Origin: Halosimplex salinum
GTDB taxonomy: Archaea > Halobacteriota > Halobacteria > Halobacteriales > Haloarculaceae
Reading direction: 5' to 3'
Length of the DNA stretch: 64,000 bases
NCBI RefSeq assembly: GCF_003730195.1
Contig: NZ_QWGG01000013.1
Location: forward strand, 1-64,000
Shown: positions 8,780 through 17,208 of the stretch, piece after piece
Position numbering within the stretch: position 1 is the stretch's first letter
Layout of the letters: the number at the start of each line of letters is the position of its first letter
Program-made: the position numbers and the translations under genes
The notes under the pieces: generated by a model
The model's database searches: none
Told to the model about the DNA's origin: nothing
What the model saw: the letters and a program-made list of their open reading frames with translations, nothing else

Positions 8780-9832
8780 TCACTCCCGGGCGAGGAACGC
8801 GAGACAGGTCGGTTTTGGGACCGTGCGTCGCGCGCGTTCGGCGAGACGCCCGTCGCCCTCGACGGCGAAACTCGCGACGGTGAAGTCGTCGCGGTTCTCG
8901 ACGAGCAGGTATCTGCCCGAGGGGTCGAGGGCGAAGTCCCGCGGGTTCGCTCCGCCCGTCGGTACGTGACCGAGCGACTGCAGGGTTCCGTCGTCGTCCA
9001 CCGCGAAGCCGGCGATGCTCTGGTGGCCGCGGTTCGAGACGTACACCCAGCCAGCCGGATGGACGTGGACGTCCGACGGCGCGTTGTCGGCGGCCGCCTC
9101 GTCTGGAACTGTGCTGGCGCTCCCGTCGACGGTCAACGCGCCCGTCTCGGGGTCTCGTGACAGTGCGGTCACGGTCGAGTCGAGTTCACCGACGAGGTAC
9201 GCCCGTTCCCCGTCCGGTCCGAACGCGAGGTGCCGCGGGCCGGTCCCTGGCGGGAGCGTCACGCCCGCGGACTCCGCGGGGACGAGCGAGTCGGTGTCGT
9301 CGTCGATCCGATACGCCTCGACGCGGTCCGTTCCCAGGTCGGGAACGTACAGGTATCGGCCGTCGGGCCCGGGAACGGCCGAGTGCGGATGCGGTTCGGC
9401 CTGACGGTCCGAGTCGGGACCGCTCCCCTCGTGGCGGACCACGTCGCTCGCCGGCCCGAGGCCGCCGTCGTCGGCCAGTGGATACATGGCGGCCGACCCG
9501 CCTCCGTAGTTCGCGACGAACGCGTAGCGTCCGTCGGCGTCGACGCTCACGTAACAGGGACCGAGGCCCTCGCTCGACCGGTCGGCTCGGCGGTCGAGCG
9601 ACCCGTGGCTCCGGTCGACCTCGAACTCGGTGACGAGGCCGCCGTCGGTCCGGTTGGCGACGTACACGCGGTCGCGATCCGGGTGGACGGCGACGTACAT
9701 CGGGTGTTCGACGGCGGTGTTCGCCGCGTCCGAGAGCGTCCCGTCGGTCGCGTCGAAGGCGTAGGCGTAGACGCCGGCGTCGCCGTCGCTCGCCGTCGAG
9801 CAGACGAGTGCCAGCCGGTCGGAGTCGGTCAT
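8780..9832 (-). CDS. Beta-propeller lactonase (6-phosphogluconolactonase family)
   Basis: The 350-aa protein consists of repeated blades typical of the seven-bladed lactonase family. Recurring segments include HPDRDRVYVANR, VSVDADGRYAFVANYGGGS, PHPHSAVPGPDGRYLYVPDLGTDRV, GPRHLAFGPDGERAYLVGELDSTV and NPRDFALDPSGRYLLVENRD. No signal peptide is seen, so it is cytoplasmic. In this locus it could hydrolyse the galactaro-lactone made by uronate dehydrogenase; that substrate is an inference, since the classical substrate is 6-phosphogluconolactone. Its upstream gap is filled by a 24-bp tandem repeat. Confidence 0.82.
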   Translation of the reverse strand: MTDSDRLALVCSTASDGDAGVYAYAFDATDGTLSDAANTAVEHPMYVAVHPDRDRVYVANRTDGGLVTEFEVDRSHGSLDRRADRSSEGLGPCYVSVDADGRYAFVANYGGGSAAMYPLADDGGLGPASDVVRHEGSGPDSDRQAEPHPHSAVPGPDGRYLYVPDLGTDRVEAYRIDDDTDSLVPAESAGVTLPPGTGPRHLAFGPDGERAYLVGELDSTVTALSRDPETGALTVDGSASTVPDEAAADNAPSDVHVHPAGWVYVSNRGHQSIAGFAVDDDGTLQSLGHVPTGGANPRDFALDPSGRYLLVENRDDFTVASFAVEGDGRLAERARRTVPKPTCLAFLARE

Positions 9833-9862
9833 CGCTCCGAGGTACGGCCGCCCTCGCCTTGA

Positions 9863-9958
9863 TTCGACCGGTCGGCGCCGTCTCCGTTCGACCGGTCGGA
9901 ACCGTCCCGGTTCGCTCGGTCGGTGCCGTCCCGGTTCGCCCGGTCGGCAGCGCTCCGA
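9863..9958. repeat. Four 24-bp tandem repeats between dehydratase and lactonase genes
   Basis: Four imperfect units start at 9863, 9887, 9911 and 9935, each beginning TTCG followed by an (A/C/T)-rich triplet and CGGTCGG. The period is a multiple of three, so every frame stays open, but neither neighbouring gene reads through it in frame. It occupies most of the 145-base gap upstream of the lactonase start at 9832. Confidence 0.75.
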
Positions 9959-9977
9959 TCCGCTCGGACACCGCCCC

Positions 9978-11111
9978 TCACGGTTCGACCCGGTTGGTTT
10001 CGATGTACGACCAGTCGAAGTCGTATCCGAGGCCGGGGGACTGTGGGACGCGGACGTGCCCGTCGTCGTCGAGCGGGTCTCTCGGCGACGCCAGGTACGC
10101 CGGGGTGGCGTCGTAGTCGTAGTCGGGGTGGAGCAGTCCGCGCTCGTAGTAGTCGCCCGACTCGGCCATCGCGCCGAGGAGGTGGAGGTTCGGGAGGTTC
10201 CCGCCGTGGAGCTCGCACTCGACGTTGAACGCCTCGTAGCAGTGGATCGCCTTCAGCGCGGGCGTGATCCCGCCGACGTCGTGGACGCCGACGCGTCCCA
10301 CGTCCGCGGCGTCGCGCTTGAGCCACTCGGCACGGGTGTAGATACCGCCCTCGGCCGTCTCGGGGCCGACCACCGGCACGTCGACGTTCCGGGTCAGCCA
10401 CTCGTACGACGAGACCGAGTGTTCGTCCATCGGTTCCTCGAACCACGCGAAATCCAGTTCCGCGAGCGCGTCCCCGATCCGCTTGGCCTCCGTCCGCGTG
10501 TAGAAGTGATGCGAGTCGAGCATCAGCGGCACGTCCGGTCCGACCCGCTCCCTCACGGCGCGACAGGCCGCGACGGTTCGCTCCGGGCCGGCGTCGTACG
10601 GCGGCATCCACCCGTGGAGTTTCACGGCCGGATACCCCCGGTCGACCAGCGACTCCGCGAAGTCCGCGTAGGCCTCCGGCGTTCCGAGGCCGTCGGGGTC
10701 GTCGTCGCCGACCATCGTGCTGCCGTAGGCCGGAATCCTGTCCCGGTGGCCCCCGAGCAGCCGATACACCGGTTCGCCGTAGTGCTTGCCCGCGGCGTCC
10801 CACAGCGCGCAGTCGATCCGCGAGACGGTCGTCTCGCTCAGCGTGTCGCGCCTGAGCCGTCCCATCCGGCGGAGCCTGCGGGCCACCCGCTCGCGCTCAC
10901 GGGGGTCCTCGCCGGACAGCGTCTCCGACGCGAGGTCGTTCGTCGCACGGTGGCCGCCGAGACAGTGGCCGTCCGGGCCGCCGTCGACGGCCACGCGGGT
11001 GATCCGGCGGACCCGCTCACGCGGTGGTCCCGGGTGGGCGTGCCCCTTCTCGTCACTGGTCTTCGTCGTCTCACAGGTGAACTCGATCGTCTCGATATCC
11101 GTGATCTCCAT
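9978..11111 (-). CDS. Enolase-superfamily dehydratase with K-x-H motif (third of three)
   Basis: This 377-aa protein of the mandelate racemase/muconate lactonizing group has VKLHGW (K-x-H), D in LMLDSHHF, E in WFEEPMDE, E in VGPETAEG, D in GVHDVGG and a C-terminal histidine in ELHGGN. The motif differs from both other dehydratases in the window, so a different sugar acid is likely. Rhamnogalacturonan- or galacturonate-derived acids are possible substrates by context. The N-terminus MEITDIETIEF is a normal start for the family. The lactonase follows on the same strand after 145 bases. Confidence 0.8.
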   Translation of the reverse strand: MEITDIETIEFTCETTKTSDEKGHAHPGPPRERVRRITRVAVDGGPDGHCLGGHRATNDLASETLSGEDPRERERVARRLRRMGRLRRDTLSETTVSRIDCALWDAAGKHYGEPVYRLLGGHRDRIPAYGSTMVGDDDPDGLGTPEAYADFAESLVDRGYPAVKLHGWMPPYDAGPERTVAACRAVRERVGPDVPLMLDSHHFYTRTEAKRIGDALAELDFAWFEEPMDEHSVSSYEWLTRNVDVPVVGPETAEGGIYTRAEWLKRDAADVGRVGVHDVGGITPALKAIHCYEAFNVECELHGGNLPNLHLLGAMAESGDYYERGLLHPDYDYDATPAYLASPRDPLDDDGHVRVPQSPGLGYDFDWSYIETNRVEP

Positions 11112-11235
11112 CTGGACAGCGACTGTTGTTCCTGTGGCGTGTTAACAGTACGGGCGGACCGAACGAGCGATCCGGTCGAGCGCGCGCGACGGGGGGCATC
11201 GAAAGACCCTTACTGTGCCACGGTGACCCACGGGT

Positions 11236-12111
11236 ATGGATCGGCGCGCGTTTCTCGCGACAGCAGCGGCAGTCACGGCCGGTTGCGGTCAGGGCGACTC
11301 GGGCCCGGACACCGCGACCGACTCGAACGACACGCCGACGGAGACTCCGTCGAGTGGGGGATCGACCCCGACCGAGACCGAGACACCGGCACCCGCGTCG
11401 GTGGCGGCGGTCGACGTCTCGGTCCCGTCGACGATCGAGATCGGGACGCCGGGCACGCTCTCGGTCACGCTCGAGAACACCGGCGGGCAGTCGGGGTCGT
11501 TCGAGTCCGAAGTCGAGGCGACGGTCGGGACCGGCGACTGGGAGGGGACCGGAGCGACCGTCGCGGAGACGGTCGACCCCGGCGAGCGCGTGACGGCGCA
11601 GGTCGAACTCCCGGCGAATCACTACGTCGAACCGGCGTCGTATCGCCTCGCGGACGCCGAACCGGTCGCGCGGACCCGTTTCGTCGCGCGTGAGATTGCC
11701 ATCGGTGAGGACCACGAACTCCCGAACGGCGTGGTTCTCTCCGTCGGTGACGTGGCGATCGGGGGCTCGTACACCTACGAGGGGGACGACGGCGAGACGA
11801 CCGCGGACCCACCGGGCGGCGACAAGTGGGCCGTCGGGACCGTCCGCGCCGAGAACACGAGCGAGGAGGCGGCGCGGGCGCCGCTGGTTTCGGACTTCGC
11901 GTTCTACCGGGGCGGAGAGGAGTACTCCTACCGGCACCTCGGCGACAATCGCGACCGCTACCGGGGCGGCGAACTCGCCCCGGGGGCGGTCAGCGAGGGC
12001 GACCTACCGACGAACGTCCCGGTCGACGCCGACCGGGCGGACCTCAGAGGCCAGTACAGCGAGGATCTCGAGGGGGGCCGCGTCACCGTCCACTGGCTGC
12101 TCGGCGAGTGA
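11236..12111 (+). CDS. Predicted surface lipoprotein, unknown function
   Basis: This 291-aa protein starts with a Tat-like DRRAFLATAAAVTAGC, where the cysteine is a lipobox, then a Thr/Glu/Pro-rich linker to about residue 55. A CARDB-like beta domain follows (VPSTIEIGTPGTLSVTLENTGGQSGSF, about 60-150), then a second beta domain resembling telokin-like DUF4352 (about 155-290). It is divergent from the dehydratase at 9978 and convergent with the ABC genes. No enzymatic motif is seen. Confidence 0.7.
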   Translation: MDRRAFLATAAAVTAGCGQGDSGPDTATDSNDTPTETPSSGGSTPTETETPAPASVAAVDVSVPSTIEIGTPGTLSVTLENTGGQSGSFESEVEATVGTGDWEGTGATVAETVDPGERVTAQVELPANHYVEPASYRLADAEPVARTRFVAREIAIGEDHELPNGVVLSVGDVAIGGSYTYEGDDGETTADPPGGDKWAVGTVRAENTSEEAARAPLVSDFAFYRGGEEYSYRHLGDNRDRYRGGELAPGAVSEGDLPTNVPVDADRADLRGQYSEDLEGGRVTVHWLLGE

Positions 12112-12222
12112 GTCCGTAGAACCGGCGACTGCGACTGTCGAATCTCTCTTTCTGTAGGTCGAGTCAGGGAGCGAACGCAGCGACGGAGCGAGAAACGGAA
12201 CGAACGGTCGAACGGCCGCCCG

Positions 12223-14457
12223 TCAGTCGTCGGACGGGGCGGTTCCGGTATCGGCCGCCGAGTCGAACGAGTCCTTGGACTCGTCGACGATGGACTCGCT
12301 GTGCCAGTACTCGTGGTCGTCGACCATCCGGAAGCAGGTCCCGCGATGGGACGGTGCGTCGGTGTCGGCGGAGTACGACTCGGGCGTCTGTTCGGTGCAC
12401 ACCTCGCGCGCCTCGGGACAGCGGGTGTGGTAGCGACAGCCCGACGGCGGGTTCGTCGGGTCCGGGACGTCGATCTCGCGGATCGGCGACTCCTCGGCGC
12501 GCTCCTCCGCGGGGTCTAGCTCCGGCGTCGCCCATCGCAGCGCCTGCGTGTAGGGGTGCTGCGGGTTGTTGATGACCTGTTCGGGCGGTCCGATCTCGAC
12601 GAGTTCGCCGAGGTAGAGGACGCCGATGCGACCGCCGGTCCGCTCGGCGATGTACCGGGCGTTCGCGAGGTCGTGGGAGATGAACAGGTACGACGTGTCG
12701 AACATCTCCTGCAGTTCGATGAGGAGATCCATCATCTCCACGCGCAGGCTCACGTCGAGCGCGCTGACCGGTTCGTCGGCCAGGATGACCTCCGGGTTCA
12801 TCAGCATCGCGCGGATGAGCGCGACGCGCTGCTGTTCCCCGCCGGAGAGCTGGTGCGGGTAGCGCTCGTAGTAGTCCTCCGGCGGCGTCATCCCGACGTG
12901 TTCGAGCATGCTCATGACGCGCTGGCGGCGGTCGTTGCCGTCGAGCTCGTCGTGCCAGCGCTTCAGCGGCGCTTCGAGGATCTTGCTGTTGCGCCGGTGG
13001 GGGTTGAGCGCGCTCCCCGGGTCCTGGTGGACGATCTGGAGCGAGCGCCGGATGTGGCCCCACGACACCGACCCGTCGCCGTCGCCGTCGCGGACCTTCC
13101 AGATGTCGTCGCCGCGGTACTCGACGCTGCCGCCAGTCGGCCGCTGGAGGCCGACGGCGGTCTTCCCGAGCGTCGTCTTGCCACAGCCCGATTCGCCGAC
13201 CAGCACGACGACGTCGTTCTCGTAGATGTCGAGGTCGATGCCGTCGACGGCCTTGACCGCCGGCGGGTCACCGAAGAAGTCCATGAAGCCGGTGTCCTTC
13301 TCGAAGTGGACCTCGACGTCCTGCATGGACAGGACGGGCTCCTCGCCCTCGTGGTCGGGGGTCGGTTTCGTCGACCGACTCTCGACGCCTTCGTCGGCGA
13401 GGCCCGCCGTCTCGGACGCGTCCTCCATCGGGATCTCTTCCGCGGAGTGCTCCCAGTGGTGACAGTGGACGAACCGGCCCTCGCCGGCGTCGTACGGGCC
13501 GGGGTCGACGTCGATGCACTCCTCGTCGGCCAGCGGACAGCGCGGGTGGAACGAACAGCCCTCCGGGACGTTGACCGGGTCGGGCGCCGACCCCTCGACG
13601 GGGCGCATGTTCTCGATCGACGACTCGAGGTTCGGCGTCGACTTCAGCAACATCCGCGTGTAGGGGTGCGCCGCGTCCTCGAGGATCTCCTCGGTCGGGC
13701 CGAGTTCGACGAACTCGAAGGCGTACAGCACGCCGACGCGGTCCGCGATGTCCGCGACCAGCGGCAGGTCGTGCGTGATGAAGACGATCGTGAGGTCGTA
13801 GCGCTCCTTGAGGTTCTCCAGCAGCGAGATGATAGAGCGCTGCATGAGGAGGTCGAGCGCGGCCGTCGGCTCGTCCATCACGAGCACTTCCGGTTCGAGC
13901 ACGAGCGACAGCGCGATGAGCGCCCGCTGTTTCATCCCGCCCGACAGTTCGTGCGGGTAGGAGTCGAGCACCCGTTCGGCGTCGAGGTACAGGTCCGAGA
14001 GGATCTGTTTCGCCCGCTGCATGCCCTCGCGGACGTCGTAGTCGTGGGCCTCCAGCGTCTCGACGAAGTGCGTCTCGATGTCCCTGACCGGGTTGAACGA
14101 GCTCATCGCGCCCTGGAACACCATCGACACCTCCTCCCAGCGGTACTGCTTGCGTTCCCGCTTGCTCATCTCGAGGACGTCGACCGACTCGCCGTCTCCG
14201 GGGTTGTAGGTGATGTCCCCTCTGAGGTAGCCGGGGTCGACGACTGCGTCGAGGAGGGCCGAGGCGAACATCGACTTGCCCGACCCCGACTCGCCGACGA
14301 CGCCGAGCACTTCGTTGCGCTCGATGTCCATGTCGACGTTGTCGAGGACGCGCGATTCGCCCCGCTCCATGTCGAACGAGACCGTCGTGTCCCGCATCTG
14401 CAGGATCGGGTCGCTGTGCGCCACCGTCCGTTCGTAGTCCGTTTCAGATACTGTCAT
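12223..14457 (-). CDS. Fused dipeptide/oligosaccharide ABC transporter ATPase (DppD-DppF type)
   Basis: This 744-aa protein carries two complete ATPase domains that are normally separate proteins. The first has GESGSGKS, LSGGMKQRA and VMDEPTAALD, then a C-terminal oligopeptide-transporter extension with a cysteine-bearing GCSFHPRCPLADEEC. The second has GESGCGKTT, LSGGEQQRVA and ADEPVSALD, and a matching GCRYHTRCPEAREVC tail. It powers import through the permeases at 14459 and 15752. The ATG at 14457 is preferred because GGAGGT (14466-14471) lies 8 bases upstream; a GTG at 14466 overlaps that Shine-Dalgarno. The start is one base past the stop codon of the preceding permease gene, suggesting coupled translation. 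Confidence 0.9.
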   Translation of the reverse strand: MTVSETDYERTVAHSDPILQMRDTTVSFDMERGESRVLDNVDMDIERNEVLGVVGESGSGKSMFASALLDAVVDPGYLRGDITYNPGDGESVDVLEMSKRERKQYRWEEVSMVFQGAMSSFNPVRDIETHFVETLEAHDYDVREGMQRAKQILSDLYLDAERVLDSYPHELSGGMKQRALIALSLVLEPEVLVMDEPTAALDLLMQRSIISLLENLKERYDLTIVFITHDLPLVADIADRVGVLYAFEFVELGPTEEILEDAAHPYTRMLLKSTPNLESSIENMRPVEGSAPDPVNVPEGCSFHPRCPLADEECIDVDPGPYDAGEGRFVHCHHWEHSAEEIPMEDASETAGLADEGVESRSTKPTPDHEGEEPVLSMQDVEVHFEKDTGFMDFFGDPPAVKAVDGIDLDIYENDVVVLVGESGCGKTTLGKTAVGLQRPTGGSVEYRGDDIWKVRDGDGDGSVSWGHIRRSLQIVHQDPGSALNPHRRNSKILEAPLKRWHDELDGNDRRQRVMSMLEHVGMTPPEDYYERYPHQLSGGEQQRVALIRAMLMNPEVILADEPVSALDVSLRVEMMDLLIELQEMFDTSYLFISHDLANARYIAERTGGRIGVLYLGELVEIGPPEQVINNPQHPYTQALRWATPELDPAEERAEESPIREIDVPDPTNPPSGCRYHTRCPEAREVCTEQTPESYSADTDAPSHRGTCFRMVDDHEYWHSESIVDESKDSFDSAADTGTAPSDD

Positions 14458-14458
14458 C

Positions 14459-15589
14459 TCAGACACCTCCGACCGTGGCTTCGGCGGTCATTTCGTCGTC
14501 CTCGCCGTCGGCTTCGCTGCCCTCGGACCGCTTCTCGTGACGGGCGCGGACTCGCGGGTTGAACACGCGGTCCAGCGACTGCCCGAGGAGGATCAGTCCG
14601 ACGGAGAAGACGATGATCGCGATCATCGGCACCAGGAACCAGTGAAGCGCCCCCGGTCGGTAGTGGGCGCCCGAACCGTAGGCGAGGTTCAGGGTGATCC
14701 CCCAGTTCAGGTTCTCGAAGGGGAGGATCCCGAGGTAGTACAGCGCGACCGCCGAGAAGATGACCCGGCGGGCGGCGTTGGTCAGGTTGATGACCACGAA
14801 CGGCATCAGGTGCGGGACGATCTCCTTGAAGATGATCGCCCGCGAGGAGATGCCCATCGCCCGCGAGGCCTCGACGAACGACTCCCCGCGCAGGGTGAGC
14901 ATCTGCGAGCGGATCGCTCGCGCGAGTCCGCCCCACGCGGCGATGCTCAGCAGGAGGCCGACCACGTACGGGTTGTTCCCGATCGGGAGCAACAGCGCCA
15001 GCACCATCACGGTCGGCAGCCCGGGGAGGTTGATGAAGATGTCCGTGATCGAACTGAGGACGGTGTCGATCCATCCGCCCTTGTACCCGGCGATGGCGCC
15101 GACCATCGTCCCGACGCCGACGGTCGCCAGCGCGCCGGAGGTGACCATCTTCAGGATCTCCGTCGTCGAGAACACGACCTGTGACAGCAGGTCCCGACCC
15201 ATGTCGTCCGTCCCGAGCGGGTAGTCCATGTTCTGGAAGGGCTTGGCGAGCGCACCGGCCTCGCCGACCTCCGTGGGCTCGATGATGTGCGGGCCAACGA
15301 GACCCATGAAGAGGTACGTGAACACGATCGTGAACCCGATCCGCGCTCGCCAGTCCGTCCAGATGATCAGGAACGGCGCCCGGATGTAGGTGTCGTAGAG
15401 CTTCCGGAACCGGTCGAGGCGTGTCTCCTCGACCTGCGAGACGACCTCGAACGGCGAGTCGACGCCGACGTTCCCGCCGTCGGTCCGGGCGACGCCGTCG
15501 GCGTCGCTCGTCGACCCGTCGCGGTCCGGGATCGCTTCCAGCGCGTCCGCGTGGTCCCGCTCGCCGGGTCCGTCGTTCGGGTCACTCAT
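14459..15589 (-). CDS. ABC transporter permease, DppC type
   Basis: This 376-aa permease has a polar acidic N-terminus (about 75 residues), a first membrane helix (IGFTIVFTYLFMGLVG), a loop with YPLGTDDMGRDLLSQV typical of DppC/OppC, then five further helices. The EAA-type cytoplasmic loop is ASRAMGISSRAIIFKEIVPHLMP. It pairs with the DppB-type permease upstream to form the channel. A GGAGGG about 9 bases before the ATG supports the start. The stop is adjacent to the ATPase start. Confidence 0.92.
   Translation of the reverse strand: MSDPNDGPGERDHADALEAIPDRDGSTSDADGVARTDGGNVGVDSPFEVVSQVEETRLDRFRKLYDTYIRAPFLIIWTDWRARIGFTIVFTYLFMGLVGPHIIEPTEVGEAGALAKPFQNMDYPLGTDDMGRDLLSQVVFSTTEILKMVTSGALATVGVGTMVGAIAGYKGGWIDTVLSSITDIFINLPGLPTVMVLALLLPIGNNPYVVGLLLSIAAWGGLARAIRSQMLTLRGESFVEASRAMGISSRAIIFKEIVPHLMPFVVINLTNAARRVIFSAVALYYLGILPFENLNWGITLNLAYGSGAHYRPGALHWFLVPMIAIIVFSVGLILLGQSLDRVFNPRVRARHEKRSEGSEADGEDDEMTAEATVGGV
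14466..14471 (-). promoter_or_regulatory. Shine-Dalgarno of fused ABC ATPase
   Basis: On the minus strand GGAGGT precedes the ATG at 14457 by 8 bases, and lies inside the end of the upstream permease gene. It decides against the GTG start at 14466. Confidence 0.6.
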
Positions 15590-15751
15590 CGGTCGATCCC
15601 TCCGTTCGCCGTCTCGGTCGCTCCGTGGATGTCCATCGTATCACTCTGTTCGTGTCCGCTCCGTGACGGGACTGTCCCGTCGTCGTGGCCGCGAGCGGCC
15701 GTCGACCGCACCGACCGGCCGCGGGACGAGCGCGCGCCCGTCCGCTGGGTC

Positions 15752-16756
15752 TCAGTACGACTCACTTTCCTGCCCCCGTGCTCGCGGGTCGAGATAGCCG
15801 TACGTGAGGTCGGCGATCAGCAGCGCGATGACGACGGCGAGCGTGATGACCACGAACCCGCCCATCATCAGCGGGTAGTCCCGCTGGTACGTCGCCGACA
15901 GCATGTACCATCCGACGCCCCGGTACTGGAACACCTGTTCCAGGACGATCGACCCGCCGAACATCTCGCCGATCCCGATGAGCAGCGTCGTGTACATCGG
16001 GAGAATGGCGTTGCGGGCCACGTACTGCGTCGAGATGGTCACGTCGGAGAGCCCGCGGAGTCTGGCGACCCGCAGGTAGTCCTCACCGAGCACCCGGATG
16101 GCGTTGCCACGCATCCCCAGGGACGCCACCCCCGAGGCGACGATCATCGACAGTATCGGTAACGCCGCGTGGTGTATCACCCCCGATATGAACGGCCACG
16201 TCAGTCCGGGTTCGATGCCGGTCGGTCGCTTGCCGCCCGTCGGGAAGAACCCCCATCGATACGACATGAAGATGAGCAGCATGATCGCGAGTACGTAGAA
16301 CGGGATCGATCCCATGAGGATCGCCCACGACGTCAGTCCCACGTCCAGTTTCCCACCTTCCCAGTACGCCATCAGGGCGCCGACGGAGATACCGATGAAG
16401 AAGCTGATGAACGTCGCCCAGCTCAGCACGAACAGCGTCCAGGGCAACGACTGCGCGATGATGTCGACGACGGACTCCTGGTAATACACCGACTGGCCGA
16501 GGTTCCCCTGGACCATGTTTACCATGTAGTCGACGTACGCCGCAGGTATCGGTTTCGTCGGGTCGATGCTCAGACGGAGTTCGACGAGTTGTCTCGCCCG
16601 CACCGGATCCATCCCGCGCCGCTCGAGCTGCTGGATCATCGCCCCCATCGGGTTGCCCGGCATCATCCGGACGATTACGAACGAGAGCGTGATAACGGCC
16701 CACGCGGTGAACGCTGTCTGCCCTAGCCTGCGCAGACGCCAGTCTATGTTTACCAT
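15752..16756 (-). CDS. ABC transporter permease, DppB type
   Basis: This 334-aa permease has six predicted helices, beginning WRLRRLGQTAFTAWAVITLSFVIVRMMPGNP, with the DppB landmark GNLGQSVYYQESVVDII and the EAA loop RVARLRGLSDVTISTQYVARNAILP. The ATG at 16756 gives the usual short N-terminus before helix 1; in-frame starts at 16810 and 16870 would add an atypical polar extension. A gap of 162 bases separates it from the DppC gene and contains a GACGGGAC/GTCCCGTC inverted repeat (15665-15681). Confidence 0.88.
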   Translation of the reverse strand: MVNIDWRLRRLGQTAFTAWAVITLSFVIVRMMPGNPMGAMIQQLERRGMDPVRARQLVELRLSIDPTKPIPAAYVDYMVNMVQGNLGQSVYYQESVVDIIAQSLPWTLFVLSWATFISFFIGISVGALMAYWEGGKLDVGLTSWAILMGSIPFYVLAIMLLIFMSYRWGFFPTGGKRPTGIEPGLTWPFISGVIHHAALPILSMIVASGVASLGMRGNAIRVLGEDYLRVARLRGLSDVTISTQYVARNAILPMYTTLLIGIGEMFGGSIVLEQVFQYRGVGWYMLSATYQRDYPLMMGGFVVITLAVVIALLIADLTYGYLDPRARGQESESY

Positions 16757-16880
16757 GATCCTACTACTTGATGAGTAGCGATTCCGAGTAACTTGAATCT
16801 GTCTCTCCATTGCCCGTGCGCGCGAAGGCACCCTGCCCACTGCGGGCAGTTCCTGTCGCCCGTTCGTCACCCCTGGGGCC

Positions 16881-17075
16881 TCAGAACGGTTCCCAGCCCG
16901 TTCGGATGACGACGGCGCTGGCGACGAACGAGAGGAGCGTCGGGACGAGCGTCAACTGCGCGACGACGTACGGCGCGCTCCCCGGTTCGAGATAGTAGAA
17001 GCAGAACGCCAGCAACAGCAAGAAGAGGATGTCGATCCCGAGGATCACCTTCGCGGCGGATTTGAGTAGTCCCAT
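16881..17075 (-). CDS. Small two-helix membrane protein in ABC transporter cluster
   Basis: The 64-aa protein has two hydrophobic helices (VILGIDILFLLLLAFCFYYL and VVAQLTLVPTLLSFVASAVVI). A CTTATG box about 27-30 bases upstream points to the ATG at 17075, not the in-frame one at 17102. It lies between the solute-binding protein and DppB genes on the same strand, so it may assist the transporter. I do not recognise a family. Confidence 0.68.
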   Translation of the reverse strand: MGLLKSAAKVILGIDILFLLLLAFCFYYLEPGSAPYVVAQLTLVPTLLSFVASAVVIRTGWEPF

Positions 17076-17208
17076 ACCGGGCGTCTGACGCCGCGCGGAC
17101 ATAAGCGTTCGCTCGGGCCGTCGATACGCGGTGTCTCGGGCGACACGGCGACCGCTCGCCGTCGTGGAGTCAGCCGAAGAAAAAACGTGAATCGGGGCCG
17201 TCGCGGCG

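Noticed and set aside
9863-9958. Possible CRISPR array
   Set aside because: The 24-bp units are directly adjacent with no spacers, and there are no cas genes in the window.
15665-15681. GACGGGAC/GTCCCGTC inverted repeat between two permease genes as terminator
   Set aside because: Archaeal termination does not rely on such stems, there is no T-run, and both flanking genes belong to one transporter cluster.
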